NCBI RefSeq assembly: GCF_024648825.1
Contig: NZ_JANBBE010000013.1
Span: 1 to 64,000 of the forward strand
From: Lentzea californiensis
Lineage (GTDB): Bacteria > Actinomycetota > Actinomycetes > Mycobacteriales > Pseudonocardiaceae
Direction: 5' to 3'
DNA: 64,000 nt
Below, piece by piece: positions 40,842 to 49,875 of this stretch (position 1 is its first letter; each line of letters starts with the position of its first letter). A program made the translations under genes and the position numbers. The notes beneath the pieces were generated by a model. The model saw nothing but the letters and a program-made list of their open reading frames with translations, was not told the DNA's origin and did not search any database.

Positions 40842-41624
40842 TCAGGCGGGTGCAACCTGGCCGCCCGCTAGCACTTCCGAGGGTTTCGGAGGGGCTTGGC
40901 GGCCTGGTTCGAGCGACACCGCGAAGGTCGTGTGCTTGTGCGCGTCGGAGGACCAGACCAGCAGTTGCGGGTCGGTCGAACCGGCTCGTACGTCGAACAC
41001 CGCCAACGGTACCGGCGCCGGGGTGCTTGCGCCCCAAACTACGTAAACGTGTCCCGAGTCGTTCGGTTTGAGGCTGGTCGGCATCACGGCGGCAGAGGTC
41101 GGGTTCGAGAGGACCACTGCCACCTCGTCGCCTGAGCCTGTGCGCAGGACCGCTCTGTTCGTCGACGGGTCGGCGGCCAGGGAAAGGGCCTTGTTCAGGT
41201 CGTTGGTGCGGGCCTCGGAGGCCCGTACCTGGTTCGAGAGCTGGTTCACGCGCACGCCCAGGTAGCCGGCGCCTGCCAGCACGGCCAGTACTGCCGCGGC
41301 GGCCAGCAGGACGCGGCCTGTGCGGCGGCGGTGTTGCGGGCGCAGCGGGATCGGCGCCGCGTGGCGCGGGGTGTGCTGGACGGGCACTTCCTGGGGGATG
41401 TGCTCGATCTGCTCCATCAGCTTCGCGCGCAGGCGCGGTGGTGGTTGTTCCTGGTGGACCGCGCTGCCTATGCCGGCCAGCACCTCCTGCGTCGCCTGCA
41501 CGGTGCGCTGGCAGGTGGCGCAGGTCGGCACGTGGTCGCGCGCCACTGCTTCCTCGTCTGGCTCCAAGGAGTGCATCGCCCAGCCGACGGCGAGCTCCTC
41601 GTGAGCGCACAGGTCGCCGTTCAC
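40842..41624 (-). CDS. rskA: Anti-sigma-K factor (RskA-like)
   Basis: 260 residues from GTG at 41624, overlapping the sigma factor stop (GTGA). The N-terminal ZAS-like domain has HEELAVGWAMHSLEPDEE and HVPTCATC (HxxxCxxC zinc site), which holds the sigma factor. A TM follows (VLLAAAAVLAVLAGAGYL, near residue 125), then an external RskA domain with VYVVWG. In this system proteolysis of the anti-sigma factor frees SigK. The name rests on similarity of layout to RskA. Confidence 0.88.
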   Translation of the reverse strand: MNGDLCAHEELAVGWAMHSLEPDEEAVARDHVPTCATCQRTVQATQEVLAGIGSAVHQEQPPPRLRAKLMEQIEHIPQEVPVQHTPRHAAPIPLRPQHRRRTGRVLLAAAAVLAVLAGAGYLGVRVNQLSNQVRASEARTNDLNKALSLAADPSTNRAVLRTGSGDEVAVVLSNPTSAAVMPTSLKPNDSGHVYVVWGASTPAPVPLAVFDVRAGSTDPQLLVWSSDAHKHTTFAVSLEPGRQAPPKPSEVLAGGQVAPA

Positions 41625-42241
41625 CGGTGAACTCCTGTCGTCTCGCCGGTTTCTCCGGCCCACAAGTTCCCCAACGTGCCTCTAAGGCGTCTGATCGCCG
41701 CGAACGTGCGCGATTTCACAGTCCCCAGCGGGACGCCTGTCAGCTTCGCCACCTCGCACTGCGTGTAGCCGCCGAGATAGGCGAGCGCTATTACTTGGCG
41801 CTGTTCTTCCGGCAACGTGTGCAGGGCTGCTCTGACCTCGGCGCTCACCACGCTGACCAACGCTGCGTGGTCGGAACCTTCGGCAGGAGGGGAGATGTCG
41901 TCGGTGAGGGGAACAGTCCGACGACGCTGAGTGTTCTCCTTACGTACGGCGTCGACCGCGCGGTGGTGCACCAAAGTCATCAACCAGGTGCCGAAACTTC
42001 CGCGGGCGGGGTCGAACCTGGCGGGGTGCCGCCAGAGCGCGAGGAAGGCTTCCTGGACGACGTCCTCGGCCAGTTCCGGGTCCACGCAGATGCGCCTGGC
42101 CAGCGAATATGCTGGTGTGCCGTACCTGTCGTACAGCTCACCGAACGCCGACCGATCGCCCTGTGCGAGTCTTTGCACGAGCTCGAAATCGGTCGGCCGG
42201 CCGTCGCTCGACGCAACGGTTGGGCCGGGCGAGTCAGCCAC
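41621..42241 (-). CDS. sigK: ECF RNA polymerase sigma factor SigK
   Basis: GTG at 42241 has GAGGA eight bases upstream and gives 206 residues; longer GTG/ATG starts at 42325 and 42265 lack ribosome sites. Region 2 is FGELYDRYGTPAYSLARRI and AEDVVQEAFLALWRHPARFD; region 4 is LPEEQRQVIALAYLGGYTQC followed by EVAKLTGVPLGTVKSRTF. It is coupled to its membrane anti-sigma factor. SigK regulons in actinobacteria handle envelope or redox stress. No SigK-type promoter was identified in this window. Confidence 0.88.
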   Translation of the reverse strand: MADSPGPTVASSDGRPTDFELVQRLAQGDRSAFGELYDRYGTPAYSLARRICVDPELAEDVVQEAFLALWRHPARFDPARGSFGTWLMTLVHHRAVDAVRKENTQRRRTVPLTDDISPPAEGSDHAALVSVVSAEVRAALHTLPEEQRQVIALAYLGGYTQCEVAKLTGVPLGTVKSRTFAAIRRLRGTLGNLWAGETGETTGVHR

Positions 42242-42497
42242 CAGAGATGTCCTCACGTCCAACATTCGCGCAACAGCCGGTACCGGGTTCAGGTTAGACC
42301 CAGCAAGATGGGAGTCGCTGAACACCGGCTAACGAGCGAGGAGGCCACGGAGCGCGTGCAAACGGTCGCGTTGCGGAGTCGAGCTGACCCGATGGGGTGA
42401 TCTGGACCCGATTCACGAGCGTTCCTCGCCACATGCACGTCACAACTAAGGTGCTCGGTCGTTTCATTGACCGGGAAGGGAGAAGAGGGTAACGACG

Positions 42498-42923
42498 ATG
42501 CGCAACGATCACGTGACGCTCCGCTCGACAGCGGTCTTCGACCTGCTGGCACCGAGGACCCCTGCGGTCCCGGTTCAGGTGGAGCTTCGATACGACACGA
42601 AGGACCCGTACGCGGTCGTCGCCGCGTTCCGCACCGGCCGCGCCGGTTGGGTCGAGTGGGTGTACGCCCGCGACCTGCTCGCAGACGGTCTCATCGCCGA
42701 CGCCGGCGACGGTGACGTCCGGATCCGCCCCGCCGCCGACGACCCCGAGGTCGTCGTGATCGAGCTGAGTTCGCCTTCCGGGCACGCCATGTTCGAGGCG
42801 TCCGCTCAGGAACTCGCCGACTTCCTCGACCGGACATACGACGTCGTCGTGCCGGGCAACGAGCACCTCTGGGTCAACGTCGACGAGGCGCTGACGCACC
42901 TCATTTCGAACGACCTGAGCTGA
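42498..42923 (+). CDS. SsgA-family sporulation/cell-division regulator
   Basis: 141 residues; GAAGGGAGAAGAGG precedes the ATG. The SALP fold is recognisable: VQVELRYDTKDPYAVVAAFRT, VEWVYARDLLADGL, GDVRIRP and LADFLDRTYDVV. SsgA-like proteins occur only in morphologically complex actinomycetes and help place FtsZ and peptidoglycan synthesis during sporulation. The length and lack of a C-terminal tail resemble SsgB. This gene is the best indicator of a filamentous, sporulating host. Confidence 0.92.
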   Translation: MRNDHVTLRSTAVFDLLAPRTPAVPVQVELRYDTKDPYAVVAAFRTGRAGWVEWVYARDLLADGLIADAGDGDVRIRPAADDPEVVVIELSSPSGHAMFEASAQELADFLDRTYDVVVPGNEHLWVNVDEALTHLISNDLS

Positions 42924-42936
42924 AAAACCCGAGGTA

Positions 42937-42967
42937 GGGGGCCCGCGATGGCGAAGCGGGCACCCCC
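42937..42967 (+). terminator. Probable terminator after SsgA-family gene
   Basis: GGGGGCCCGC (42937-42946) can pair with GCGGGCACCCCC (42956-42967), leaving a 2-base bulge, 13 bases after the stop. Confidence 0.5.
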
Positions 42968-43030
42968 GGTGAAACCCGCTTGATCCCCTCGTATAAGCTT
43001 CGTTTCAACATCATGAAGTCAGTGGTGTAC

Positions 43031-43103
43031 GCGGATGTAGCGCAGTTGGTAGCGCATCACCTTGCCAAGGTGAGGGTCGCGAGTTCGAGTCTCGTCATCC
43101 GCT
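43031..43103 (+). tRNA. tRNA-Gly (anticodon GCC), copy 1
   Basis: GCGGATG/CATCCGC acceptor, anticodon arm CACCT-TGCCA-type loop TTGCCAA giving GCC, T-arm with TTCGAGT, discriminator T. No encoded CCA. Confidence 0.95.
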
Positions 43104-43143
43104 CTGTGGTTCCACGGTGTACTTTGCGTGGGGTCATGCTCCT

Positions 43144-43215
43144 GGCGGAGTGGCCGAGTGGCTTAGGCAAGGGCCTGCAAAGCCCTGTACACGGGTTCGA
43201 TTCCCGTCTCCGCCT
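43144..43215 (+). tRNA. tRNA-Cys (anticodon GCA)
   Basis: GGCGGAG/CTCCGCC acceptor, anticodon stem AGGGC/GCCCT with loop CTGCAAA (GCA), T-loop TTCGATT, discriminator T. Confidence 0.95.
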
Positions 43216-43216
43216 C

Positions 43217-43288
<72 letters not shown>

Positions 43289-43297
43289 CTTTGGATC

Positions 43298-43338
43298 GAC
43301 AGCGGGGCCAGGTGCACAGAGCACCTGGCCCCGCTGTC
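43298..43338 (+). terminator. Terminator of the first tRNA operon
   Basis: Perfect 18-bp arms (43298-43315 and 43321-43338) with loop ACAGA, followed by GTTTG, ten bases after tRNA-Val. Confidence 0.88.
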
Positions 43339-43489
43339 GTTTGCGCTGTCCGGGGCCGCCGACGTGGCGGCGAATGAGTCGCCGGTCAGATGTCACTACC
43401 TGCGGCCGAGCGCTCGGGATCAGCCGATTTGGAGCTTCCGGGGACCGTCGGATAAAGTTCCTCTCGCACCACGGGAAACCGAGGCGCAC

Positions 43490-43562
43490 GCGGATGTAGC
43501 GCAGTTGGTAGCGCATCACCTTGCCAAGGTGAGGGTCGCGAGTTCGAGTCTCGTCATCCGCT
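43490..43562 (+). tRNA. tRNA-Gly (anticodon GCC), copy 2
   Basis: Identical in sequence to the copy at 43031-43103. It is preceded by about 150 bases unrelated to the first copy's upstream region apart from the bases just before the tRNA. Confidence 0.95.
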
Positions 43563-43563
43563 C

Positions 43564-43635
<72 letters not shown>

Positions 43636-43643
43636 CTCAACGC

Positions 43644-43677
43644 AGAAGCCCTCGATCGAACATGATCGAGGGCTTCT
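43644..43677 (+). terminator. Terminator of the second tRNA operon
   Basis: Perfect 14-bp arms AGAAGCCCTCGATC (43644-43657) and GATCGAGGGCTTCT (43664-43677) with a 6-base loop, eight bases after tRNA-Val copy 2. Confidence 0.88.
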
Positions 43678-43795
43678 TGCTGTTCGCGGCACCCTCTCGC
43701 CCGCCCAGTTTATGTCCAATTATTGGTCGGAAGGGCTGAAAATGCCCACTTTTTTGTCTTTTATCGCGGCATAGTCGCATCTACTGTTGGTCGCT

Positions 43796-44404
43796 GTGTC
43801 CGGCTATCAGTTCGATTTCTTCATCAGCTACAGCCGCCAGGGCAGTGTGCAGAAATGGCTGCTGAACCACTTCTACAACAAACTCGTCGAGTGTCTCGCC
43901 GACGAGTGCGCGCCCGCGCCCAAGGTCTACATGGACCGGTTCATGCCGAAGGCGGTGGAGTGGTCGCACAACCTGGAGACCTCGCTGCGGCGCAGCAAGA
44001 TCATGATCCAGGTCATGACGCCGCACTACTTCACGTCCGGCTGGTGCATGGCGGAGCTCTACAGCATGCGGGCGCGGGAGGACCTGCTCGGTTTCGCGAG
44101 CGCCAAGATCCCCCAGGGCCTGATCTACCCGATCCTCTACTCGGATTCGGAGAACTTCCCGATCGAGGAACGGATGCGCAGTTGGCACGACTTCAAGGAA
44201 TACGCGCATCCCGATCCGGTTTACCAGCAGACCGTTCACTACTTCCAGTTCCACAAAGAGGTGAAGCAGCTGGCGCGCGATCTGGTCGAACTGGCGGACC
44301 AGGTTCCTGACTGGGAGCCCGACTGGCCGATCGTCGAACGTCCAGACCCGATCGTCACTCCGCGAACGCCCTTGCCGAGGTTCAAGCCATGTCCGGAACC
44401 GTGA
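43796..44404 (+). CDS. TIR domain protein
   Basis: 202 residues from GTG at 43796; TACTGT (43782-43787) could be a -10 box eight bases upstream, so the mRNA may be leaderless (TTG 43787 is an alternative). The TIR fold is clear: FDFFISYSRQGS at strand A, KVYMDRFMPKAVEWSHNLET, then SKIMIQVMTPHYFTSGWCMAEL. The Glu in SxWCxxEL corresponds to the catalytic Glu of NAD-cleaving TIRs. A Pro/Asp-rich tail follows. It overlaps the ATPase gene by 16 bases. The upstream 60 bases are AT-rich for this genome. It is probably the effector or a signalling subunit of the four-gene system. Confidence 0.88.
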   Translation: MSGYQFDFFISYSRQGSVQKWLLNHFYNKLVECLADECAPAPKVYMDRFMPKAVEWSHNLETSLRRSKIMIQVMTPHYFTSGWCMAELYSMRAREDLLGFASAKIPQGLIYPILYSDSENFPIEERMRSWHDFKEYAHPDPVYQQTVHYFQFHKEVKQLARDLVELADQVPDWEPDWPIVERPDPIVTPRTPLPRFKPCPEP

Positions 44405-46029
44405 TCACGTTCTACTCCTACAAAGGCGGTGTCGGGCGCAGCTTCACCTTGGCCAACACGGCGGTGTTGCTCGCTCGGTGGGGTTACCGGGTGCTCGTCA
44501 TCGATTGGGACCTGGAGGCACCAGGTCTTCACCTCTACTTCCGCCCGCACCTCGCCCAGATGCCCGACAGCGGCGTGGTCGATCTCACCTACGACTTCAT
44601 CAGGAAGGTCGAAGCACCCGGATCACACACCGTCCGGGTCGATGTCGAGGGCGGCGTGCTCGACCTGATGGCCGCCGGCAAGGTCGTCGGGAACAAGCTC
44701 GATGCCTCCTACACGTACCGGATGCAGGAGATCGACTGGTCGCACCTCTACGAGCAGGGGTTCGCCGCGTTCCTCGAAGACCGCCGCGACGAGTGGACCG
44801 CCAAGTACGACTTCGTGCTGATCGACAGCCGGACCGGTGTCTCCGACATCGCGGGCATCTGCACCGCGCAGCTCCCGGACCGCCTGGTGGTGGTGTTCAC
44901 CGCCAACGAGCAGAACCTCAACGAGGTGGTGGACATCGCCTACCTCGCGGACATGGCGAGGGATCGGCTGCCCTACGACCGGCCACGTCATCAGGTGATG
45001 CCGGTGCTGTCCCGGCTGGACAACCGGATGGAGTACCAGCGGGCCGAGGAGTGGCAGCAGAAGTGCGTAGGGGTCGTCGCCCCCTTGTTCGACAACTGGC
45101 TGGTCAAGGGGGTCACCCCGGAACAGATGGTGCGGCATCTGACGGTTCCGTACATCTCCTACTGGAGTTTCGGCGAACTGCTTCCCGTGCTGGCAGAGCG
45201 CCCTCCGTCGCCGGACCAGATCTCCTTCGCCCTGGAGACCGTGGCCGCGGTGATGGCGCACGAGTTCGATCGGACCGACCTGCTGGCCGACAACCGTGAC
45301 GCCTACGTCGCGGCCGCTCGCACGCGGCGGCGCAAGTTCGACTGGGATCTCCTCGTGTCCAGCCCGCGAACGCTGTGGCGCACGGGAACGGAGCTGATCA
45401 CCGAGCTGCGACTGCTCGGCGTGACGGCGGACAGGTCGGTGTCGGGTGATCCGGAGTTCCTCGATCAGACCGGTGACCCCGCCGAGCACCTCTGTCTCGT
45501 GGTCGACGGCGAGCTGAGCCGGTGGCAGCTGACCGAAGCGGAACGGTTCATGCGGCGCACGCTCGGGCCAGACGGCGCCCAGCGGCAGATGTTCTGCCTG
45601 CTGACTCGCGGAACGGACCGCGAGCGGTTGCCCGGCTTCCTGCGCAGCCTGAGACACCTCGAGTTCGACCGGACCTCGCGTCCCGTCCGGGTGGCGCGGG
45701 AACTGCACGACCTCATCAGAGCGACACCGGCCCCCGAGACCGAACCGGACCTCGAGGCCCTGCGCGGTGCTGAGGCGGCTCTGAGGGAGCTGCCCGAGTT
45801 GCTGCCGTACGCGGAGAGGTTCGCGCTCATCGACGAGACGGTGCTCGGCATGGCCTCAGCGCTCGACGACGGGGACATGGACCTGCTGCGCGACCGATCG
45901 GCCGACCTCCTGCTGCTCAGCAAGTCCCACCGCGACGGTGCCGGGATCGAGGTACCGGTGCGACTGCGTGCCGAGGTGGGCGCCCTGCTCACCCGGATCG
46001 ATCGACGAATCAACGCGTTGACGAACTGA
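44389..46029 (+). CDS. KGGVGR-motif MinD/ParA-like ATPase
   Basis: 546 residues. The N-terminus ITFYSYKGGVGRSFTLANTA holds the deviant Walker A with Arg replacing the usual Lys-Thr (KGGVGRS), VLVIDWDLEAPGLHLYF is the A' strand, and FVLIDSRTGVSDIAGIC is the Walker B region. This marks the KGGVGR-variant AAA/SIMIBI ATPases often encoded next to TIR or FxsC-type proteins. Residues about 330-430 form a second domain with LCLVVDGELSRWQLTEAERF, and the last 110 are helical. It overlaps the TIR gene by 16 bases. A role as sensor or assembly platform is inferred. Confidence 0.88.
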   Translation: MSGTVITFYSYKGGVGRSFTLANTAVLLARWGYRVLVIDWDLEAPGLHLYFRPHLAQMPDSGVVDLTYDFIRKVEAPGSHTVRVDVEGGVLDLMAAGKVVGNKLDASYTYRMQEIDWSHLYEQGFAAFLEDRRDEWTAKYDFVLIDSRTGVSDIAGICTAQLPDRLVVVFTANEQNLNEVVDIAYLADMARDRLPYDRPRHQVMPVLSRLDNRMEYQRAEEWQQKCVGVVAPLFDNWLVKGVTPEQMVRHLTVPYISYWSFGELLPVLAERPPSPDQISFALETVAAVMAHEFDRTDLLADNRDAYVAAARTRRRKFDWDLLVSSPRTLWRTGTELITELRLLGVTADRSVSGDPEFLDQTGDPAEHLCLVVDGELSRWQLTEAERFMRRTLGPDGAQRQMFCLLTRGTDRERLPGFLRSLRHLEFDRTSRPVRVARELHDLIRATPAPETEPDLEALRGAEAALRELPELLPYAERFALIDETVLGMASALDDGDMDLLRDRSADLLLLSKSHRDGAGIEVPVRLRAEVGALLTRIDRRINALTN

Positions 46030-46040
46030 AAGGCGGCGTG

Positions 46041-46649
46041 ATGCCGGAGACGTACGGCCCTCAGGCACGGGCGGCACTGATGCAGCTGATGCTGGAAGAC
46101 CGCGCCATCGAGCACAAGGAGATGAACGACCGGTTCAAGATCAAGCTGCCGCCCAAGGAACGCGGTCCGCTGAACGACGACGAGTTGATGTCGACCTCGA
46201 AAGAGGGCCGCAGGCTGGTGCACGAGATCACCGACAAAGGTGTCGAGTGGTGCATGAACGACCTCGTGGGCGGGGAAGGGCCGGCCAGCTCGGGACCACT
46301 GGCGCGGGCGCACACCGAGATTCTTCGCCGTGCCATCGGGTTCCTCCACCGGCGTGGCCTGCTCTCCGAGGCCGTTCGTTCGGGCGACCTGCAGTCGTTG
46401 ATCCGCGCGGCCTACGCCGATCTGGCCACCGCGCCGGAGGACTGGATCCGTCTGGCCAGGGTCCGTCCCCGGTTGAACGGCGCCGGCAAGAACGAGGTGG
46501 ACGACGTGCTGCTGGAGATGATGAAGACGGGGACCGTCCACCTGGCACCGGACTCGAACACCAAGATGCTCACCTCGGAAGACCGTGCCTCGGCGGTTCG
46601 GATCGGTGGTGAGGACTTGCACCTCATCGCGATCGAGGAGTCGTCATGA
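46041..46649 (+). CDS. Helical protein of unknown function in TIR-ATPase operon
   Basis: 202 residues from ATG 46041 (GTG 46038 is also possible), AAAGGCGG upstream. No family recognised. Residues 8-75 (ALMQLMLEDRAIEHKEMNDR, then EGRRLVHEITDKGVEWC) look like a winged-helix pair. The middle has HTEILRRAIGFLHRRGLLSE and the C-terminus is strand-rich. It lies between the two ATPase genes, eight bases after one and overlapping the other (ATGA), so it is a fixed part of the operon, perhaps an adaptor or DNA-binding subunit. Confidence 0.75.
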   Translation: MPETYGPQARAALMQLMLEDRAIEHKEMNDRFKIKLPPKERGPLNDDELMSTSKEGRRLVHEITDKGVEWCMNDLVGGEGPASSGPLARAHTEILRRAIGFLHRRGLLSEAVRSGDLQSLIRAAYADLATAPEDWIRLARVRPRLNGAGKNEVDDVLLEMMKTGTVHLAPDSNTKMLTSEDRASAVRIGGEDLHLIAIEESS

Positions 46650-49600
46650 CCGCCCAGTTGCGGGAAGCGCTGGCCGCACTGCGCTTCAACTCCGCCGAGA
46701 CGCCCGACGACGTCTGGCAGACCTCGCCGTCGCACGTCGACGGTCTGCACCCGAGGGCGGAGCACCGCATCAGGACCGGTATCGCGGATGCCAAGGCGAG
46801 CAACGGTCCCAGCCCCATCGGGCTCGCGTTGCAGGGACGCAAGGGCATCGGGAAGACCCACCTGCTCGGCTCGGTGCGTCGCATGGTGCAGCGGGAAGGC
46901 GGGTACTTCTTCCTGATCGAGCTCACGTCCGGTCAGATGTTCTGGGACGACGTCGCCGACGCGATGCGCAGCGAACTGCTCAGGACCAACGATGACGGCG
47001 ACTTCCAACTGACGGTGTTGCTGAAGCAGTTGTGCGAGCGGGCGAACGCCTCGGAGGAGGTCACGAGGGCGGTCCTGGGTGAGGCTCCGTTGATTCCGGA
47101 CGACCTCCGTGTGCTGCTCAACGGCCTGCGCCAGGTAGAAGGCCGGATCGCGGTCGAATGCGGTGACACGGTCAAAGCGCTCGTGCTGTACGCCTCCGAG
47201 CACGCGGAGATCGGTCGTGCCTACCTGGAAGGACTGGACGAGTCGCAGGACGAACGTCGTCACTGGGGCCTGCCGGTCAAGCCCAAGCGCCCGCAGACGC
47301 TCGTGCGGGACATCTCCCGCATCCTCGCGCTGACGGGTCCGTGCGTGGTCGCCGTCGACCAGCTGGACACGCTCGTCAACAAGAGCCAGGAAGCCTTCGA
47401 CGAGGAGACGACGAACAGCGAGCTGGCACAGGAGATCGCACTCATCTCCGACGGGCTGATGCAGCTCCGCGAGACCACGAGGCGAACGCTGACGGTGGTG
47501 GCGTGCCTGCCCAACACCTGGGTGCGGCTCGGGTCGATCGCGAGCGACACCGTGGGCGACCGCTTCACCACGACCCCGATCCTCGTCGCCATCACGGATG
47601 CCGAGCTCGCCCGCGTCCTCGTGGAGAAGTGGCTGGGCTCCATCTACCAGCGCAAGGGGATCACGCCACCGCACCCGACGTGGCCAGTCGCTCCTGAGGC
47701 GTTCAGATCCTGGCAGCCGATGACTCCACGAGAGCTGCTCAAGCGCATCCACGCGCACGCGGAAAGCTGCTTCCACGGCGATATCAGGGAGCTGCGCTCG
47801 TTCGAGGAGCAGCCCCCTCAGGAGCAGCCGACCCAGAAATCGGCGCGGAAAACGGCCAAGAAGCCCGAACAGGCTCCCGTCACATCCCCGGAGCAGGAGC
47901 CCGACGACCTGGCCGAGCTCGACGCCGAGTTCGAAAGACTGCGCGCACTGGCCAGTCTGGCGGCGGCGGACGTCAAGCCGCACAACGAGGACGAGGTCAT
48001 GCCGGCGTTGCTGCTGGCCGGCCTGAAGTCGTGGGTCACCGAGATCGGCAACGACGACCTGACCTGGCATCCGGAACCTCAGGCCGACGACAACAGCCTG
48101 CACGCGGGGCTGCGCCACACCGTGGACGAGGAGAAGGACGTCGAGGAGCGCTGGGTGTTCCGGCTCATCGCCAGCAGCCACGGCAACCGCGTGCTGCGCA
48201 GGTTGCGGGACGCCCGTGCCGCGGCGGCGATCGTCCGGGGCCGTCACCTGATCCTGATCCGCAACGGCTCCAAGGGGTGGACCGGCGCCAAGACGCGCGG
48301 CGAGGTCGCGGAGTTCGAACGCGCCGGCGGCAGGAGCATCGACGTTTCCGACGACGACCTGCGGACTTTCGGTGCGCTCAAGGAGATGTGGTCGACGCAG
48401 AGCTATCAGCTGTTCGCGTGGCTCGCCGCGCGCAAACCGGCCAGCAGCACCACGTTCCTGCGACAGATCATGCCTGGTGCGGTACGGACCACCGCGAGGA
48501 GCGGTCACCAGGAGACACGCCCTCCGCCGGCGCCGGAGATGCCACAGCCAGAAGAACCGCAGCGGGCGAAGCCGGAGAACCAGGCTGCGAGACCAGAACC
48601 GCTGCAGGAGCAGGGCGGCGGTGAGATCGTGCTCGGGATGGACGGGGAGATCCGGATCGAGCTCGAGTCGTTGCGCAAGCACGCGATCGTGTTCGCCGGG
48701 TCCGGTAGCGGTAAGACGGTGTTGTTGCGCCGGATCGTCGAAGAGTGTGCGCTGCAAGGGGTTTCGGCGATCGTGCTGGACCCCAACAACGACCTGGCGC
48801 GGCTGGGGGATGCGTGGCCCGAGGTGCCGGGGGAGTGGCGGGCCGGGGACGAGGCCAGGGCCGCTGAGTACCTCGCCGGTACCGAGGTCGTTGTGTGGAC
48901 GCCTGGGCGGTCCGGTGGGCGGCCGCTGAGTTTTCATCCCTTGCCTGATTTTGCGCTGGTGCGCGGGGACGAGGACGAGTTCGGGGCGGCGGTGGAGGCC
49001 GCTGTGGCCCGGCTGTTGCCTCATGCGCGGATCGCCAACGGGACGAAGTTCGCTGTTCGGGGGCGGGCTGTGCTCAAGGAGGCGTTGCGGTACTACGCGC
49101 GTGACGACAGGCGGGATCTGAACGGGTTCGTGGACCTGCTGGCGGAGTTGCCGGAGGGTGTCAGCAAGTTGCACTCCGCGGCGGCCACGGCGGCTGATCT
49201 CGCGGAGACGTTGCGGGCCGCGATGGTCAACGATCCTCTGCTGGCCGGGCAGGGGGAACCCACGGATCCCGGTGTGCTGCTGGAGCCGGCGCCGGGCAAG
49301 AAGGCGCGGATCTCGGTGATCAGTTTCGTGGGGTTGCCGTCCGACGAGCAACGGCAGGGGTTCATCAGCCAGTTGCAGCTGGAGGTGTTCGCCTGGATCA
49401 AGCGGAACCCGGCGGTCGATCGGCCGCTCGGTGGGCTGATGGTCATGGACGAGGCGCAGACGATCGCGCCGTCGGGTCAGGCGACGGCCAGCACGCAGAC
49501 GACGATCCTGCTGGCGTCGCAGGCCCGGAAGTACGGGCTGGGGCTGTTGCTCGCCACCCAGGCGCCGAAGGGTGTGCACAACCAGGTCACCGGCAACGCG

Positions 49601-49834
49601 ACCACGCAGTTCTTCGGGCGGTTGAACAGTCCTGCTCAGATCGCCGCGGCCACGGACATGGCGCGGGCCAAGGGGAGTTCGATCGCGGACATCTCCCGGC
49701 TGGAGCGGGGGCAGTTCTACGTCACCGGGGACACGTTCGGGTTCCGGCGGATGCGGGCGCCGTTGTGCCTGAGTCATCACCCGCCGAGCCCGTTGCGGCT
49801 CGAGGAAGTGGTCGAGCGAGCCGGCAGGCAGTGA
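46646..49834 (+). CDS. Dual-ATPase protein: ORC/STAND-like N-terminus plus HerA-like C-terminus
   Basis: 1062 residues; GAGGAG precedes an ATG overlapping the previous stop. The first ATPase has Walker A LQGRKGIGKTHLL (residues 62-74) and Walker B CVVAVDQLDTLVNKS. A linker rich in Pro/Gln/Lys is followed by a middle domain (FRLIASSHGNRVLRRLRDAR, GRHLILIRNG) of unknown type. After a second Pro-rich linker comes a HerA/DUF87 domain: FAGSGSGKTVLLRR (near 684-692), IVLDPNNDLARLGD, Walker B GLMVMDEAQTIAPSG (near 930) and LLLATQAPKGVHNQV. HerA-type ATPases form hexamers that translocate DNA or partner with effectors in phage defence. The product is probably the motor or scaffold of the system. Confidence 0.87.
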   Translation: MTAQLREALAALRFNSAETPDDVWQTSPSHVDGLHPRAEHRIRTGIADAKASNGPSPIGLALQGRKGIGKTHLLGSVRRMVQREGGYFFLIELTSGQMFWDDVADAMRSELLRTNDDGDFQLTVLLKQLCERANASEEVTRAVLGEAPLIPDDLRVLLNGLRQVEGRIAVECGDTVKALVLYASEHAEIGRAYLEGLDESQDERRHWGLPVKPKRPQTLVRDISRILALTGPCVVAVDQLDTLVNKSQEAFDEETTNSELAQEIALISDGLMQLRETTRRTLTVVACLPNTWVRLGSIASDTVGDRFTTTPILVAITDAELARVLVEKWLGSIYQRKGITPPHPTWPVAPEAFRSWQPMTPRELLKRIHAHAESCFHGDIRELRSFEEQPPQEQPTQKSARKTAKKPEQAPVTSPEQEPDDLAELDAEFERLRALASLAAADVKPHNEDEVMPALLLAGLKSWVTEIGNDDLTWHPEPQADDNSLHAGLRHTVDEEKDVEERWVFRLIASSHGNRVLRRLRDARAAAAIVRGRHLILIRNGSKGWTGAKTRGEVAEFERAGGRSIDVSDDDLRTFGALKEMWSTQSYQLFAWLAARKPASSTTFLRQIMPGAVRTTARSGHQETRPPPAPEMPQPEEPQRAKPENQAARPEPLQEQGGGEIVLGMDGEIRIELESLRKHAIVFAGSGSGKTVLLRRIVEECALQGVSAIVLDPNNDLARLGDAWPEVPGEWRAGDEARAAEYLAGTEVVVWTPGRSGGRPLSFHPLPDFALVRGDEDEFGAAVEAAVARLLPHARIANGTKFAVRGRAVLKEALRYYARDDRRDLNGFVDLLAELPEGVSKLHSAAATAADLAETLRAAMVNDPLLAGQGEPTDPGVLLEPAPGKKARISVISFVGLPSDEQRQGFISQLQLEVFAWIKRNPAVDRPLGGLMVMDEAQTIAPSGQATASTQTTILLASQARKYGLGLLLATQAPKGVHNQVTGNATTQFFGRLNSPAQIAAATDMARAKGSSIADISRLERGQFYVTGDTFGFRRMRAPLCLSHHPPSPLRLEEVVERAGRQ

Positions 49835-49837
49835 AAA

Positions 49838-49866
49838 GGGCGGTGTCCCCGACGGGGGCACCGCCC
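49838..49866. terminator. Terminator after HerA-like gene
   Basis: GGGCGGTGTCCCC (49838-49850) pairs with 49854-49866 with one wobble, loop GAC, followed by ATTTTCG. It also lies ten bases beyond the stop of the convergent TIR-like gene. Confidence 0.85.
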
Positions 49867-49875
49867 ATTTTCGCG

